Under the pieces are notes generated by a model. The model searched no databases and was not told the origin of the DNA. It was given only the letters and a program-made list of their open reading frames with translations. The position numbers were made by a program, and so were the translations under genes. Positions 27,950 through 36,483 of a DNA stretch of 64,000 nt are shown here, in pieces; the stretch's first letter is position 1, and every line of letters starts with the position of its first letter. Origin of the DNA: Bacteroidales bacterium (lineage in GTDB: Bacteria; Bacteroidota; Bacteroidia; Bacteroidales; UBA932); NCBI GenBank assembly GCA_017630215.1, contig JAGBVR010000009.1, positions 62,001 to 126,000 of the forward strand, in the 5' to 3' direction.

Positions 27950-28864
27950 CTATTCTCCATCTTCCACGTCGTCATACATCTTTATAGCCCTTCTTAGCTC
28001 TCTTGCTATCTCCTTTCGAAGCCATAGAGGGCTCATGACTTCAATGGTATCCCCTTTAGACAGGAGCTCACGAGTGAAGTCATAAGTCGGTACCAGTCGG
28101 TATGAGAACTCTGTATACCCATCTCCGGACTCACCCTCTTCCTGAGAGTGGTGAAGAGGCAATGTGCGATAGTACTTCACCTGGTCTTCAGATACCCTTA
28201 TGAGCACATTCTCCACCGGGCCGTTGTCCAAAATCACTCCGAAGAGCTTTCTGAAAGTCTCCTTCGGCTCGAATCCTTTCGGCAACTTATAACTTTGCTT
28301 GGTCTGGGTCAGGCAATGGATCCTGTCCAGAGCGTAGATTCTAGGATGTTCGTAAGCATCACTCTTAGCAAGCATATACCATCTCTGCTTGAAGAGCTTG
28401 AGGCAGTAAGGTGCTACAGCATAAGTGTGGGCTTCGCTCTTCCAGAAACTCTGATAGGTCATCTCCAGTTTCTTCCCATCCCGCATTGCGGCCATTATCT
28501 CCGGCAGCCATTTCTGACTGGACGGGACATCCTCGCAGATAATCCTGTCTCGCAGGTCCGAACCCTCATTCATGATGCTGTTAAGCGAAAGAGACTGAAG
28601 CATCCAGTTCTTTAGTGAATCTGACTGCACGTCATCGTCGTTGGAGATGTAGTAACCGAGAGACCTGTCACACTTGATCTCGATGTCAAATGTATCGTAA
28701 ATCGCCTTCTTATGATTGAAGAATGTCCTCTCTGAAAGGCTTTCTCCGTATTCGTTATACGTGCTTCGCCTCCAGGCCCTATCGATATCCTCAAAGCTTA
28801 TGTGACCGCTTCTTTGGATCAGGTCGATCAGCCAGATGTACCTGTTGAAATAATTCTTTGCCAT
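27950..28864 (-). CDS. WYL-domain transcription regulator
   Basis: About 304 residues from ATG 28864 (MAKNYFNRYIW). The N-terminal winged helix is visible as ISFEDIDRAW...SERTFFNHKKAI. The WYL domain spans about 120-200, with the block YCLKLFKQRWYMLAKS and ALDRIHCL, and a WCX-like C-terminal extension follows. Regulators of this kind (for example BrxR and CapW) often repress defence operons and respond to nucleic acid or nucleotide signals. Its promoter has the shared TTTGGCA element, so it could be autoregulated or even be the factor reading that element; this is inference. Confidence 0.88.
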   Translation of the reverse strand: MAKNYFNRYIWLIDLIQRSGHISFEDIDRAWRRSTYNEYGESLSERTFFNHKKAIYDTFDIEIKCDRSLGYYISNDDDVQSDSLKNWMLQSLSLNSIMNEGSDLRDRIICEDVPSSQKWLPEIMAAMRDGKKLEMTYQSFWKSEAHTYAVAPYCLKLFKQRWYMLAKSDAYEHPRIYALDRIHCLTQTKQSYKLPKGFEPKETFRKLFGVILDNGPVENVLIRVSEDQVKYYRTLPLHHSQEEGESGDGYTEFSYRLVPTYDFTRELLSKGDTIEVMSPLWLRKEIARELRRAIKMYDDVEDGE

Positions 28865-28887
28865 GTTGACTATGATTTTAGATGCTG

Positions 28888-28913
28888 CAAAGTAAAATCT
28901 TTTCACTGCCAAA
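28888..28913 (-). promoter_or_regulatory. TTTGGCA-N11 promoter of the WYL regulator
   Basis: Minus strand TTTGGCA (28913-28907), then TTACTTTG (28895-28888) with 14 bases between the TTTG and the -7 box. The -7 box deviates at one position. The ATG is at 28864. Confidence 0.6.
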
Positions 28914-28914
28914 T

Positions 28915-29817
28915 TTAGGCATTTTTATCTTCCTTTGTCACATTCTTAATATCAAAATCTTTTGTACTATAGCAAGAAATCCGTATACTCTTTTCAATCA
29001 CTTCTTTCATATTCTTTGTTAATACTGCAACTTGCAGATCCCACCTGTAAGGGATTTCATGAATCTGAAATTTTCGTAAACTGCTTTTCGTGCCAAGGAC
29101 CTTTTTCTGCAATAGTGTTTCTTCAAAGCAGATGTCCTCATATAGTTGCCAGAATTCGCGGCTATGTCCAGGATAGCGTCCATGACAAAGTTCATGTATG
29201 ACTACTATCATCGAATAGAAAGGGCTTGTTATCAATCTTCTATTGTATGTAACTCGACTATATTTCTGATTAAACAGGCCCAGTTTATTCCCCATTCTAT
29301 TACTGCCGAGCCTTACATGAGAGGGTAGAAGGTTATATTTTCCGCCGATATATTCTGTATATGAGAAAATCTCCTTTGTCCATTCCTTGAAGCAGGTGTG
29401 AGCCAACATAAATTGTTCCTGCTTCTTATTATGTTTTGGGTGAGTAAAAATATTCCACCACCTGTCCCTGAGTGTACACAATCTAGAATATACAGCTTCT
29501 GCATCTCCACTATATGGCATATAATTGTGGAGATCATATTTATTCATAAGGGACATATGGTCTTGAATTATCATGGCGAATTGCATTCTGGCGCCCGAAA
29601 TGGCTTTGTATGCTTCCCTTAGATCATCAATGATATATTGATGCCCGTTGATAATATTTATGAAATCATCCTCATTGTAGTTTAATGAATGATTTTCCTG
29701 CGTTGATTGAAAGTCTTCTGTTGAGTTTTTTGATACCCTTGTGAGAGTGGCAACTTCTTGTATTTCATCAGAAATTTGATGTAGTAATACATCTATTTTA
29801 TCTAGCTGCAAGTCCAT
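28915..29817 (-). CDS. SprT/YgjP-like zinc metalloprotease
   Basis: About 300 residues from ATG 29817 (MDLQLDKIDVLLHQI). The zinc site is VVIHELCHGRYPGHSREFW, giving HELCH and a third His eight residues on, as in the SprT/M48 relatives. The N-terminal 100 residues are helical and unassigned. It stands on its own TTTGGCA promoter. A second protease of a similar class sits in the type I operon (2051-2746), but the two are not obviously paralogous outside the zinc motif. Substrates are unknown. Confidence 0.8.
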   Translation of the reverse strand: MDLQLDKIDVLLHQISDEIQEVATLTRVSKNSTEDFQSTQENHSLNYNEDDFINIINGHQYIIDDLREAYKAISGARMQFAMIIQDHMSLMNKYDLHNYMPYSGDAEAVYSRLCTLRDRWWNIFTHPKHNKKQEQFMLAHTCFKEWTKEIFSYTEYIGGKYNLLPSHVRLGSNRMGNKLGLFNQKYSRVTYNRRLITSPFYSMIVVIHELCHGRYPGHSREFWQLYEDICFEETLLQKKVLGTKSSLRKFQIHEIPYRWDLQVAVLTKNMKEVIEKSIRISCYSTKDFDIKNVTKEDKNA

Positions 29818-29833
29818 ACTAATTGATTTTTTG

Positions 29834-29859
29834 CAAAGATCATATTGGCGACTGCCAAA
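29834..29859 (-). promoter_or_regulatory. TTTGGCA-N11 promoter of the metalloprotease gene
   Basis: Minus strand TTTGGCA (29859-29853), 11 bases, GATCTTTG (29841-29834). The -7 box matches in the TTTG half and differs in the TA half. The spacing is again 14 bases. Confidence 0.55.
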
Positions 29860-29931
29860 GAATAGCAGGTTACTTACTTTTCTTTGCATTCAACAGGTAG
29901 ATATATTACCGGTACGTGAGCAATAAATTAT

Positions 29932-29939
29932 TAACTTTG
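29932..29939 (+). promoter_or_regulatory. -7 box of the PLD-like gene
   Basis: TAACTTTG, exact TAnnTTTG, 18 bases before ATG 29958. Neither a TTTGGCA nor a clear -33 box precedes it. A TACGTGAGCAATAAAT sequence at 29913-29928 resembles 9731-9746. Confidence 0.5.
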
Positions 29940-29957
29940 TAATATTGAGATAAGTAT

Positions 29958-30476
29958 ATGGGATATATAACATACATCCAAGATGAAGATCACTATAAAA
30001 AAGTGATAGAAAAGGTAGCATCTGTAAAAAAGTCCTTATGGATTGGTACAGCTGACATCAAGGATCTTCATGTGAAGTCAGGAAAGAACTCTGAGCCATT
30101 TCTCTCGGTCCTTGCAGACCTGCTGAAAAGGGGAGTGGAGATTCGTCTTATCCATGCTAAGGAACCGGGTCCAATCTTCCGTGAGGAGTTCGATCGTTAT
30201 CCTATATTGGCAAAGAGATTGGAAAGATCCCTTTGCCCGCGTGTGCACTTTAAAATAATGATATTCGACCTTGAAGAAGCATACGTTGGCTCAGCTAATC
30301 TGACCGGTGCTGGTATAGGGATGAAGAGCGCAAAAACCAGAAACTTCGAGGCCGGGATTATGACTGACGATCCTGTCCTTGTAGGGTCTGCAATAGATCA
30401 TTTCGATAGTGTCTGGGCTGGATTCCGATGCAAGGAATGTTCTCGAAAGAAGTTCTGTGGGGATCCGATAGTTTAG
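29958..30476 (+). CDS. Single-HKD phospholipase D-like protein with Cys tail
   Basis: A 172-residue protein with one HKD motif: HFKIMIFDLEEAYVGSANLT, giving H-x-K and the downstream Asp and SxN of the PLD superfamily. Proteins of this size with one motif usually dimerise to form the active site and are often DNA nucleases (for example BfiI-type or Nuc). The C-terminal tail CKECSRKKFC has three Cys, which could bind metal. Its stop overlaps the stop of the convergent 104-residue gene by four bases. Confidence 0.78.
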   Translation: MGYITYIQDEDHYKKVIEKVASVKKSLWIGTADIKDLHVKSGKNSEPFLSVLADLLKRGVEIRLIHAKEPGPIFREEFDRYPILAKRLERSLCPRVHFKIMIFDLEEAYVGSANLTGAGIGMKSAKTRNFEAGIMTDDPVLVGSAIDHFDSVWAGFRCKECSRKKFCGDPIV

Positions 30477-30787
30477 TTTGCCATATCAGCCAGTACAGCT
30501 TCAATCTGGTTAATCTCTGATATCAAGTCCAGGGTAGTTATCAAATAATAGTCCAAATATCTACTTGTGTTCTCATGTACATGCCTGAGATCAGAAATAT
30601 AACGGTCTAATTTAATGATAGAAGACCCGATTACTTCGTCAGTATCCACAAAATCTTCTGTATAGATGGAGTGGAGTATATTCAAGATGATTCCTGCCTT
30701 TTTCACTAGCTGAGGAATCTCATGAATCAGCTCATTTCGGAGTCTCTGATACTCCTGCACCTTTAATTTGAGGACATCTAAATCCAT
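30473..30787 (-). CDS. Small helical protein, unknown
   Basis: A 104-residue, almost entirely helical protein with a heptad-like pattern of Leu and Ile, so a coiled coil or helical bundle is likely. No family is recognised. It starts 32 bases after the AAA ATPase stop on the same strand and is likely co-transcribed with it. Confidence 0.6.
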   Translation of the reverse strand: MDLDVLKLKVQEYQRLRNELIHEIPQLVKKAGIILNILHSIYTEDFVDTDEVIGSSIIKLDRYISDLRHVHENTSRYLDYYLITTLDLISEINQIEAVLADMAN

Positions 30788-30819
30788 AGCTTCATGCTTT
30801 TAGATATGGCTTTACCGGA

Positions 30820-32466
30820 CTAGAAACCGATGCGATTTCTAGTCCTCTGGCTGTCATTGAGGGTTTCAGCCCTGCAGTACTCACGAATCATTTCCTCAGA
30901 CGGCTCCACTCCGCTAAGAATCTGCTCTACTGTTCTCTTTCTGGAGACGTTCTCAATCTGACCGCCGCTGAGGTCGTAGTCCTTTGCCAGAGATACTGCA
31001 AACTCATCTGACAGTGATGGAATCATAGACTTCCATATCTGTGTCTTTGCCTCAAGGGTAGGACGCTCAAACTCAATCTTGTAGATGAATCTGCGTTCGA
31101 ATGCCTTGTCAAGATTGCAGGTGAGGTTGGTTGTGGCAATCATAACTCCCTCCAGCGTCTCCATCTCCTGAAGGATGATGTTCTGGATGGAGTTCTCCAT
31201 CTTGTCAACGGCCCTCTGTGCACCCTCCTGACGAATACCGAGCACCGCATCAGCCTCGTTGAAAAGAAGTATCGGTGCGACCTCGTTCTTCTTGACCAAT
31301 GCCCTATAGCGGTCGAAGAGACCCTTGATGTTCTGCTCGCTCTCGCCGACCCAGCAGCTCTTAATCTGCGTTACATCAACGACCATGACGTCACGACCTG
31401 TAAGTCTCGCCAACTGATTGACGGTTTCAGTCTTACCTGTTCCTGGGGAGCCATAAAATAGACAAGCAAATCCCTTTCTCATTCCGTTTTCACTGAGACG
31501 TTCGGTTACCTGCGTGAATTTCTCAGGCTGCAGGAGTTCTCCAAGGCGGTCTATCTGTGACTGCACCCTAGGGGTGTAGAAAAGCTGCTTCGGAGCAAAA
31601 GTAGTATGAGATATCAAGGTCTTGTCGTTCTTGGCTGTCTTCTCCACCAGGTCCATACCAGGGAACAACTCATCCTTTGCCTTATCGGTAAGGTGGTAGT
31701 AATTCGGGTCACGGACACCATCCTCAGTAGTTGGCTCAAATAGTTTCTTGGTAATCAGTTCAGACTCACCCTTCTTGAGGTCCTTGAGGATTTTTCTTAC
31801 ATGTCTCTTGCCCTCCATATAATCTTCCCAGTCGTGGGTACCAATAATGTCATCATCCTCATTAATCAGACGATGGGCAAAGATGTGGAGTAGTATCTCA
31901 TCCCCCATATACAGGTCGTATGACTTAACCATCTTGCAGTATGGGAGATGCAGATTGCCATCTACCAATGCCTCAAGCTGGTCTCTTAAGTCCCAGTACT
32001 TGATGTCATCCTCATCCAAGATTTCACCCATTCTTTCGAAGAAATCATCGAAAGACAGATTTGTGGTAGGCTTTGGGACTATCTTTGTGTTCTGCCTTAT
32101 ACAGTCAATCACACTCTTTGGAACCGCATACCAGTTCTCGTCATTCTTGTTGTGACTGCTCTTGATGTAGCCCTTCTTGACAAGTTCGTCAGCCACATTC
32201 ATCATCGAAATGATTCTGATGGTGGATGTGTTCACCAAGTCGGCAAGGTTATTTATCCAGATACGATTGGATGAACTCTTCTCAAAGAACAACGACAACA
32301 GCAATGCTTCCTCCTTTGAGAGTTCAAGGGTGGATGAAATATATTTCAGACTTGCTGCTGCAGCCTGATAAAACTCTGGGTTAAGGCTATGCTCCTTAGC
32401 CTTAGCAATGACATCTTCCATCGATGTGAGCAATGTCCTTTTCTGCTTTCTTTCTACTGTTGCCAT
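30820..32466 (-). CDS. AAA ATPase with Asn in Walker B (paralogue of the 59.8-kb gene)
   Basis: A 548-residue AAA-family ATPase. The N-terminal 300 residues look like winged-helix or substrate-binding modules. The AAA core has Walker A GSPGTGKT and a Walker B reading LLFNEADA, so the first acidic residue is Asn instead of Asp. The second region of homology (ERRFIYKIEFERP) holds arginines. The paralogue at 59778-61514 has the same Asn. This may weaken or shift metal binding; it appears to be a feature of the family. Its promoter (32489-32514) lies between it and the retron RT stop. Confidence 0.82.
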   Translation of the reverse strand: MATVERKQKRTLLTSMEDVIAKAKEHSLNPEFYQAAAASLKYISSTLELSKEEALLLSLFFEKSSSNRIWINNLADLVNTSTIRIISMMNVADELVKKGYIKSSHNKNDENWYAVPKSVIDCIRQNTKIVPKPTTNLSFDDFFERMGEILDEDDIKYWDLRDQLEALVDGNLHLPYCKMVKSYDLYMGDEILLHIFAHRLINEDDDIIGTHDWEDYMEGKRHVRKILKDLKKGESELITKKLFEPTTEDGVRDPNYYHLTDKAKDELFPGMDLVEKTAKNDKTLISHTTFAPKQLFYTPRVQSQIDRLGELLQPEKFTQVTERLSENGMRKGFACLFYGSPGTGKTETVNQLARLTGRDVMVVDVTQIKSCWVGESEQNIKGLFDRYRALVKKNEVAPILLFNEADAVLGIRQEGAQRAVDKMENSIQNIILQEMETLEGVMIATTNLTCNLDKAFERRFIYKIEFERPTLEAKTQIWKSMIPSLSDEFAVSLAKDYDLSGGQIENVSRKRTVEQILSGVEPSEEMIREYCRAETLNDSQRTRNRIGF

Positions 32467-32488
32467 AACTTTTCAAATTTTCACGATA

Positions 32489-32514
32489 CAAAGGAAATAA
32501 CTTGTTATGCCAAA
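32489..32514 (-). promoter_or_regulatory. TTTGGCA-N11 promoter of the AAA ATPase gene
   Basis: Minus strand TTTGGCA (32514-32508), 11 bases, TTCCTTTG (32496-32489), 14 bases between TTTG boxes. TGCCA and TGGCA at 32508-32522 also form a short inverted repeat over the upstream box. The retron RT stop is at 32527. Confidence 0.55.
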
Positions 32515-32526
32515 ATGTGGCAGGGG

Positions 32527-33516
32527 TTATTTCTTGATCATAACTTTCGACATGATCGCTTTGTATTTATATATACACCCTCTCTCTTCGTTTAGTAACA
32601 TAGAAAGGTAACTTATTTTGCCCATGATGGAATTATACTCCTTTCTGGTACATCCAAAGGTCTCAGCAGCGAATACCGCTGCACGCAGATTCTTCCTGAA
32701 GGAACGATGTGCATTGGTCTTCTCATTTACGATAACACCTGTGACTTCCTGTCTTGATCCTCTCTTCTGAAGTCTAGTCTTCCTCTCGTTTATTGTAAAG
32801 CCACAATCTTCAATGATGCTCCTGAGTTCTGCGAAAAACTCACCACCAGCAGCATAGACATGATGATTGCTGCTGAATGTCATGTCATCCGCATATCTGG
32901 TATAGTCCACGCGGAATCTTCTTGCCAGCCCCATGAGCTTTCTGTCAAGATCGGAACACACCATATTTGAGAGTAGTGGTGAACAAGGAGATCCCTGCGG
33001 CAGCACATTCCGAAGTGTCTGCGAATCCTCAATAGCCATGGGTAAGGTTGTCAGTCTGGATATCAGATGTGCAACTTCTGAATTGAGGCCATGCTTCTGA
33101 AGTGCCTTTTGTACACGTGTTGCCGTAATGCTTGGAAAGAAGTCCTTCAGATCAATGTTAAGGACATAGTTCTTTCCCATGTGTACCGATGCATTGCTTG
33201 CTACTGACCTCTGGGTGGTAAAGCCATGAACGCATCCGCCAGGCTCATAATATGGGGTAAGAATCACCGATAGGCACTTGAGTACATCCTTAAGTTTTCC
33301 GACCGGCGCTGTAATGCGTCTAGTCCCACCGGATTTCTTAGGGATATCGAATTCCTTGTAAGAAAGCGTGCGCAATCTGGCAGAAGCAAGGTTATTGATG
33401 TCACCAACCCTGTCTGTCAGAGCCCAACCTACATTATAGGGAGCAATAGTTTCGATTGTGCTTACTAGTGTATTTGTGTCCTTGATATCCATAAAATGAG
33501 AATAAGTCAAAGCCAT
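32527..33516 (-). CDS. Retron-type reverse transcriptase
   Basis: A 329-residue RT that would copy part of the adjacent msr-msd RNA into multicopy single-stranded DNA. It has the catalytic YADD near residue 207, the LPQGSPCSPLLSN motif and the retron-typical VTGVIVN near 260. There is no maturase or endonuclease domain. The first ATG (33516) lies immediately after the a2 inverted repeat. The next in-frame Met (33492) is a plausible start if a2 is to stay untranslated. No classical effector (for example a Toprim, HEPN or ATPase-HNH pair) is attached; the neighbouring AAA ATPase and the upstream hydrolase are the only candidates. Confidence 0.92.
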   Translation of the reverse strand: MALTYSHFMDIKDTNTLVSTIETIAPYNVGWALTDRVGDINNLASARLRTLSYKEFDIPKKSGGTRRITAPVGKLKDVLKCLSVILTPYYEPGGCVHGFTTQRSVASNASVHMGKNYVLNIDLKDFFPSITATRVQKALQKHGLNSEVAHLISRLTTLPMAIEDSQTLRNVLPQGSPCSPLLSNMVCSDLDRKLMGLARRFRVDYTRYADDMTFSSNHHVYAAGGEFFAELRSIIEDCGFTINERKTRLQKRGSRQEVTGVIVNEKTNAHRSFRKNLRAAVFAAETFGCTRKEYNSIMGKISYLSMLLNEERGCIYKYKAIMSKVMIKK

Positions 33517-33517
33517 C

Positions 33518-33764
33518 CCGGAAGGGCTTCTGAAGGGTTGTGCGTGGGCTCATGTTCGAGTACGCAAGAACGACCGCAGGGCAAAACTTAACATAAGCTT
33601 TTGAGCGAAGCGAAGAGCTTATGCTTTCCGGCCGTTTTGCACAAGGTCGGGTGAAGCGAACGGAGAATATGCTAATTCTTACCGTCGTATCGGAGCTGCT
33701 CCGACATCTGCCGGTTCCAGCAGACAAGTCAAACCCTTCCGGATGACAATGAACTATGTTAATT
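33518..33764 (-). ncRNA. Retron msr-msd noncoding RNA
   Basis: Read on the minus strand, a1 (33742-33734) and a2 (33526-33518) are complementary 9-mers CCGGAAGGG/CCCTTCCGG extended by ATC with one bulge, as required for retron RNA. Between them are two msr hairpins (33724-33707 with TCTGC/GCAGA, and 33704-33690 with CTCCGA/TCGGAG). The long msd hairpin (33649-33571) has stems CGACC/GGTCG, GCAAAAC/GTTTTGC and CATAAGCT/AGCTTATG. The promoter at 33796-33771 puts the start near 33764. The branching guanosine could not be fixed. Confidence 0.85.
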
Positions 33765-33770
33765 ATTTTG

Positions 33771-33796
33771 CAAAGCTAAGGTAAGCTTGTGCCAAA
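33771..33796 (-). promoter_or_regulatory. TTTGGCA-N11 promoter of the retron
   Basis: Minus strand TTTGGCA (33796-33790), 11 bases, TAGCTTTG (33778-33771), exact -7 box and 14-base spacing. It would start the msr-msd RNA a few bases downstream. Confidence 0.65.
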
Positions 33797-33804
33797 GTAT
33801 TGTA

Positions 33805-34403
33805 CTACACACATTCAGCTATTACCTCTTTTATAAACCTTAAGGACTGTCTGCACAGACGATGCCCTCCTTTATCTTCAAGCAAAACCTTATAACCTGC
33901 CTGCTGACACACGACCATGTTTTCCAGAATTCCTTCCGGGCCGATCAGCTCGTCGTGGATTGAGAAGACAGCATAGTCTCTATGTATATCAGCCTGTGGG
34001 CGTACAGTCTCCTCAATGGCTTTATCGAAGGCTGCGCATACGCCCTCGTCAAGCAAGTACTCATGGATCCCGTCTTGCCTTGGCACGAAGTACTCTTTCT
34101 TGCCAAATCCTATGGTCTGTCTAATAACCTTTGATATATGACAGGCTGGATTACAAAGAATCCTTCTACAGCCAGGGTGGTCAGACAGGTCGGCATACAT
34201 GACATATAGTCCACCGATAGATGTGCCCATCAGAAGGCATGGGTCGAGTTCCTTGACGGCTGCATTTATGATTGAAACCGACTCGGGAAGGCTCTCATTT
34301 ACTTCTACGGCATGCCACTTATATTTGTAAAGGATCTTTCAATGGTTGACAGACCACTCGTTGCGGCACCGCTGCCTAATCCGTGTACATATATGGCATT
34401 CAT
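33805..34403 (-). pseudogene. YqiA-like alpha/beta hydrolase with frameshift
   Basis: The N-terminal part starts at ATG 34403 (MNAIYVHGLGSGAATSG) and the C-terminal part (KILYKYKWHAVEVNE onward, with the nucleophile elbow GTSIGG and the later His-Asp residues) is in another frame. They join if one A is restored in the short A run at 34337-34339. The product then reads as a complete YqiA-type esterase of about 200 residues. The current sequence stops 32 codons in. Either the gene is broken or the A was lost in sequencing. It overlaps the preceding membrane-protein gene by ATGA. Confidence 0.8.
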
Positions 34404-34906
34404 CGGCAAAGTTCAATCACAGTTAAGATTATAAATACAAGTGCATGGAATCCATTACGTATAAGGTTCTTTGTTGTCAGCTCCTTAAGAGTACGATACA
34501 ATGAGACCTCGTTATCATGCTCTGGGCCGAAGACCTTTTCTTTGCTCCACTTGCGCTTGATTTCATCGCGTCTCGTGCATAGGCAATGCTTATGATTATT
34601 GAAAAGATAGATAAGTGAGTCTATAGTAAACAACACCAAAACTCCAACTGATATCCATAATACAGGGATACACAAGGCTAGTTTGATTAAGTCTAATGCC
34701 ATTGGTATCAGCATCAGTCCGCAGACAGCATGAATCGAATGATGGATGCAGTGGATGACGTCTGCCTTCTTCTGGAGAGGGCGCAGGCGGGGAATCGTGT
34801 CCTGATCTCTGTAGCCATACATGGTACATGCAATCCTTGCATAGGATGTCTGCGAAAGGAAGACAAGCAGCCCAGTAATGATGAGTAGATAAAAGAGAAA
34901 ATTCAT
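34400..34906 (-). CDS. Four-TM membrane protein, unknown
   Basis: A 168-residue protein with hydrophobic segments near 3-20, 58-78, 82-105 and 150-167 and a basic loop between the last two (KWSKEKVFGPEH). No family is recognised. The stop overlaps the hydrolase start by ATGA, so the two were translated together. It lies 83 bases after the preceding small-protein gene. Confidence 0.65.
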   Translation of the reverse strand: MNFLFYLLIITGLLVFLSQTSYARIACTMYGYRDQDTIPRLRPLQKKADVIHCIHHSIHAVCGLMLIPMALDLIKLALCIPVLWISVGVLVLFTIDSLIYLFNNHKHCLCTRRDEIKRKWSKEKVFGPEHDNEVSLYRTLKELTTKNLIRNGFHALVFIILTVIELCR

Positions 34907-34989
34907 AAGTTCGTTTTGTTTGTCAGTATTTACCTGAAAGAATAAAGATTGTTACACTTCCTCGATATAGCCTGTAAATCTATATTGAG

Positions 34990-35460
34990 TTACAAGAGTG
35001 ATGGTAGATCATTCAGTGCATCATTAACCTTTACCATGATTTCTACCATGTCACGAATCACCTCACCTACTATCTCCTTTTCATTGCCATAAATACACCA
35101 TATCTGTATTCCATATCCATCTGGCCCGTCAACCAGTTGAATGGTATTATTACTGAACTTAATATCATAAGCTCGGATACCGCCATATGTCTTGCGTTTG
35201 GAAATTTCGACCGGTAGTCTGGATAACTGTTCCAGGATTTCATCCAAACTGGGAACTACGTATCCCTTTTTCCACGGACGTCGTTTTTGTCCTATAAGAT
35301 GTACATTTCTCCAGAACTGAAATACCAAAGATATATCCAGATAGTGCAAGAAGCGTTCTCGAGGAGCGTTTCGTGATACGAACATGCTCGCATAATATCC
35401 TCTGCTATATTTTCTTACCGCTTTATTCAAGGCAATCCTTATGATATCCTCAATTCTCAT
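34990..35460 (-). CDS. Small alpha/beta protein (member of the window's repeat-module family)
   Basis: A 156-residue protein. Residues 1-70 are helical and aromatic-rich. Residues about 72-150 form the module seen elsewhere here: a helix (PSLDEILEQLSRLP), four short strands with Gly turns, and a closing helix (IVGEVIRDMVEIMVKVNDAL). Sequence similarity to the others is low, so membership is inferred from layout and context. It is 90 bases downstream of the next small-protein gene. Confidence 0.6.
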   Translation of the reverse strand: MRIEDIIRIALNKAVRKYSRGYYASMFVSRNAPRERFLHYLDISLVFQFWRNVHLIGQKRRPWKKGYVVPSLDEILEQLSRLPVEISKRKTYGGIRAYDIKFSNNTIQLVDGPDGYGIQIWCIYGNEKEIVGEVIRDMVEIMVKVNDALNDLPSLL

Positions 35461-35550
35461 ATATTCTTATTGAACAACGTTCTATATCACTTCTAATATG
35501 CTTGGGACATACTGATTATATGGCCCGTATTGTTCTTTCTTATTCATCGC

Positions 35551-35961
35551 TTACTTCTTTTTACGTGTAACTAAAAATTGGCGTAGTAGTTTAGCTCGCA
35601 GATAGGTCAAGGATGCGGTCAAAGTTAACTGACCGGAGTCATAAGTTATTGCAACCTTTCCTTTCGGACGTCCAGTGACCGAATAACCATTCGGAATCTT
35701 AATTTTACCCTCGGTTTCAAGACGCGTAATAATTCCTCTTGCAGTTGCAGCATTCATCTCAAGAAGCATTTTTCTCTGTTCCTGCTCTTTTCTGCACTTC
35801 TCGAATTCCATGAGAATCATATTGTCAATGCCAGTCCAATCAGGATCGGGACCAAGATGGTCGATAATCCATCTGTATACGGTTCTCATGACATAATCTA
35901 TGTTGGGCTTTTGTCTGAAGGCCTGCCTTACGTAGGACTTGATAGTATATGCGTCAATCAT
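35551..35961 (-). CDS. Small alpha/beta protein, sister of the 48.3-kb protein
   Basis: A 136-residue protein. An N-terminal helical part (1-70) is followed by the module TARGIITRLETEGKIKIP, strands, and a closing helix LTYLRAKLLRQF. The pattern TAxGI, then GKIKIP, then T-x-SL and a Leu-rich helix is shared with the protein encoded at 48274-48957, so the two are paralogous in their C termini. It overlaps the upstream gene by four bases. Confidence 0.7.
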   Translation of the reverse strand: MIDAYTIKSYVRQAFRQKPNIDYVMRTVYRWIIDHLGPDPDWTGIDNMILMEFEKCRKEQEQRKMLLEMNAATARGIITRLETEGKIKIPNGYSVTGRPKGKVAITYDSGQLTLTASLTYLRAKLLRQFLVTRKKK

Positions 35962-36428
35962 CTGTACAGGTATCTCTGGAACTTATATTCAAGTATTCTG
36001 TTTGCCTTGAAAAGCGCAGCTATGACAGCCGCCACACTATCTGGCCCGTAGCAGCTGATGTCATATGATGTTGAATGCTCTTCTTTCTGTCCGTATGGTC
36101 TGAATGTGAGATTCATACCTCCGTTAGGGAGAGTTGTCAGTATAGCCGTGTCACCACCTGACTTATAGCCGATACTATACCCTTCCTGAATCTGTTCTAC
36201 CCTCATCTTCCTGCGATTAGGCTGAAGACAATCGAGGATATCTTCCAGGTTTTCAGATGCAGACATCGGAATCTGCATGTTCTCAAATAAGGAGTCGGCC
36301 ATGCTCATCCATGCTTGATATACTCTTTGGTATATATCACCGCTAGCAAACCTTCTTGCATCAATGGACTTGGCAGTAATCTCAGCATATTCGGTAGCAG
36401 GCTTCAATAACATAAGGCTTGGTTTCAT
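35958..36428 (-). CDS. Small alpha/beta protein, first-module type
   Basis: A 156-residue protein with a helical first half (1-70) and a beta-rich second half (SIGYKSGGDTAILTTLP, then NLTFRPYG) closed by a helix (SVAAVIAALFKANRIL). It resembles the first module of the larger family members (45-49 kb) in layout. It begins 55 bases after rtcB and ends with ATGA overlap into the next gene, so it belongs to the rtcB transcript. Confidence 0.6.
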   Translation of the reverse strand: MKPSLMLLKPATEYAEITAKSIDARRFASGDIYQRVYQAWMSMADSLFENMQIPMSASENLEDILDCLQPNRRKMRVEQIQEGYSIGYKSGGDTAILTTLPNGGMNLTFRPYGQKEEHSTSYDISCYGPDSVAAVIAALFKANRILEYKFQRYLYR

Positions 36429-36483
36429 GTTGCATTACTTGTTACGTTCCGATTATATATACTCGCTGCCATACGCTTGGTCA

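Noticed and set aside
2051-29817. The two zinc metalloproteases as recent duplicates
   Set aside because: They share only the HExxH core and differ in length and in all flanking sequence.
9731-29928. TACGTGAGC-R-ATAAAT at 9731-9746 and 29913-29928 as a regulatory site
   Set aside because: Two 16-mers with one difference are expected by chance in 64 kb of A/T-rich sequence. Only two copies were seen and their positions relative to promoters differ.
33434-33727. Open frame on the plus strand opposite the retron RNA and RT start
   Set aside because: The frame follows the inverted-repeat RNA and has no promoter or protein-like pattern. The retron RNA and RT explain the region.
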